From Thermoplasmata archaeon (GTDB taxonomy: Archaea; Thermoplasmatota; Thermoplasmata; Lutacidiplasmatales; UBA184), in assembly GCA_022750355.1 (NCBI GenBank), contig JAKIVW010000117.1, positions 1-6,303 on the forward strand: a stretch of 6,303 nucleotides of DNA. Direction: 5' to 3'. Under the pieces are notes generated by a model. It did no database searches. It was not told where the DNA came from and worked only from the letters and a program-made list of their open reading frames with translations. Positions 6,133 to 6,303 of the stretch are shown here, one piece after another; positions within the stretch are counted from its first letter, which is position 1; each line of letters opens with the position of its first letter. The position numbers and the translations under genes were made by a program.

Positions 6133-6146
6133 CGTCGATTTCGACG
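6133..6146. promoter_or_regulatory. Perfect 14-bp palindrome, candidate operator
   Basis: CGTCGA-TT-TCGACG has two perfect 6-bp arms and a 2-nt spacer. It begins just after the predicted plus-strand transcription start and ends 17 nt before the ATG. A dimeric regulator bound here would block the oxidoreductase promoter by roadblock. As RNA it would form only a short hairpin. The regulator is unknown. Confidence 0.35.
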
Positions 6147-6153
6147 GCCAACC

Positions 6154-6157
6154 GAGG
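6154..6157 (+). promoter_or_regulatory. Ribosome-binding site of the oxidoreductase gene
   Basis: GAGG lies 6 nt before the ATG at 6164 and supports that start for a gene whose remainder is beyond the window. Confidence 0.5.
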
Positions 6158-6163
6158 AACTCC

Positions 6164-6303
6164 ATGACCACTCCCGCAGCGAAAACCACGCCCATCCCGG
6201 ATGTTTCCGGCTCGGGCGCGGAACGAACTCCCCCGCGACTCACCGACGTCAGCGTGATGATCGGCGGCCAGGGCGGAGACGGCACGCTCACGGTCTCCGA
6301 CCT
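6164..6303 (+). CDS. 2-oxoacid:ferredoxin oxidoreductase alpha (gamma-alpha) subunit, 5' part
   Basis: Only the first 46 codons are present; the frame is open to the window end. After a polar, Thr/Pro-rich leader of about 27 residues comes SVMIGGQGGDGTLTVSD. The glycine-rich IGGQGGDGTL is the start of the gamma domain of 2-oxoacid:acceptor oxidoreductases. In archaeal KorA-type proteins this domain is fused ahead of the alpha domain. Such enzymes turn a 2-oxoacid and CoA into acyl-CoA, CO2 and reduced ferredoxin, with thiamine pyrophosphate bound on the beta subunit. The gene diverges from the synthase operon across about 160 nt carrying TATA, palindrome and RBS, so the two units may be co-regulated. 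Whether it is specific for 2-oxoglutarate, pyruvate or branched 2-oxoacids cannot be told from this fragment. A stand-alone gamma subunit is possible. Confidence 0.65.
   Translation, partial: MTTPAAKTTPIPDVSGSGAERTPPRLTDVSVMIGGQGGDGTLTVSD

Noticed and set aside
6094..6291. 65-codon minus-strand frame over the divergent region
   Set aside because: Antisense to the oxidoreductase start and across its promoter. No motif, and it would overlap regulatory sequence.
1..6303. CRISPR arrays, tRNA/rRNA genes, insertion sequences, attachment sites
   Set aside because: No regularly spaced repeats, cloverleaf-like segments, transposase motifs or terminal repeats were seen. The window is almost fully coding.

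Overview
The window looks like GC-rich archaeal DNA. The evidence is TATA-like boxes in both intergenic stretches, a thiolase paired with a DUF35/OB-fold protein (the archaeal arrangement), separate large and small subunits of a LeuCD-type dehydratase, and a 2-oxoacid:ferredoxin-oxidoreductase-like gene. A Thermoplasmatota-like euryarchaeon is my guess at lineage. That part is inference only, because no rRNA or tRNA is present.

Layout: positions 1-101 are a short non-coding end with a weak terminator candidate and a TATA-like box. Positions 102-6003 hold six minus-strand genes in one tightly packed operon. In transcription order they are a LeuA/AksA/NifV-type 2-oxoacid chain-elongating synthase (4756-6003), the dehydratase large subunit (3476-4759), its small subunit (2943-3467), a beta-decarboxylating dehydrogenase of the IPMDH/IDH family (1813-2946), an archaeal/SCP-x-type thiolase (632-1816) and a DUF35 OB-fold protein (102-635). 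Four of the five junctions are 4-nt stop/start overlaps. The fifth is an 8-nt gap with a Shine-Dalgarno that overlaps the upstream stop. Positions 6004-6163 form a divergent promoter region with TATA-like boxes, a perfect 14-bp palindrome and an inverted repeat. From 6164 a plus-strand gene begins, apparently the alpha (gamma-alpha fused) subunit of a 2-oxoacid:ferredoxin oxidoreductase, cut by the window end.

How the genes fit together: the first four encode a complete one-carbon 2-oxoacid elongation cycle (2-oxoacid + acetyl-CoA, isomerisation, oxidative decarboxylation). Such cycles make precursors of leucine, isoleucine (citramalate route), lysine (homocitrate route) or coenzyme B. The synthase resembles AksA/NifV/homocitrate-synthase proteins in length and motifs. 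However, the substrate-loop residues of the small subunit and the dehydrogenase lack the arginines expected for homocitrate-type substrates and look suited to a hydrophobic side chain. The true substrate is therefore unresolved. The thiolase and DUF35 protein in the same operon, with an oxidoreductase diverging from the same promoter region, suggest that the 2-oxoacid product may be linked to acyl-CoA metabolism. That link is the most interesting feature of the window and is a hypothesis, not a demonstrated pathway.
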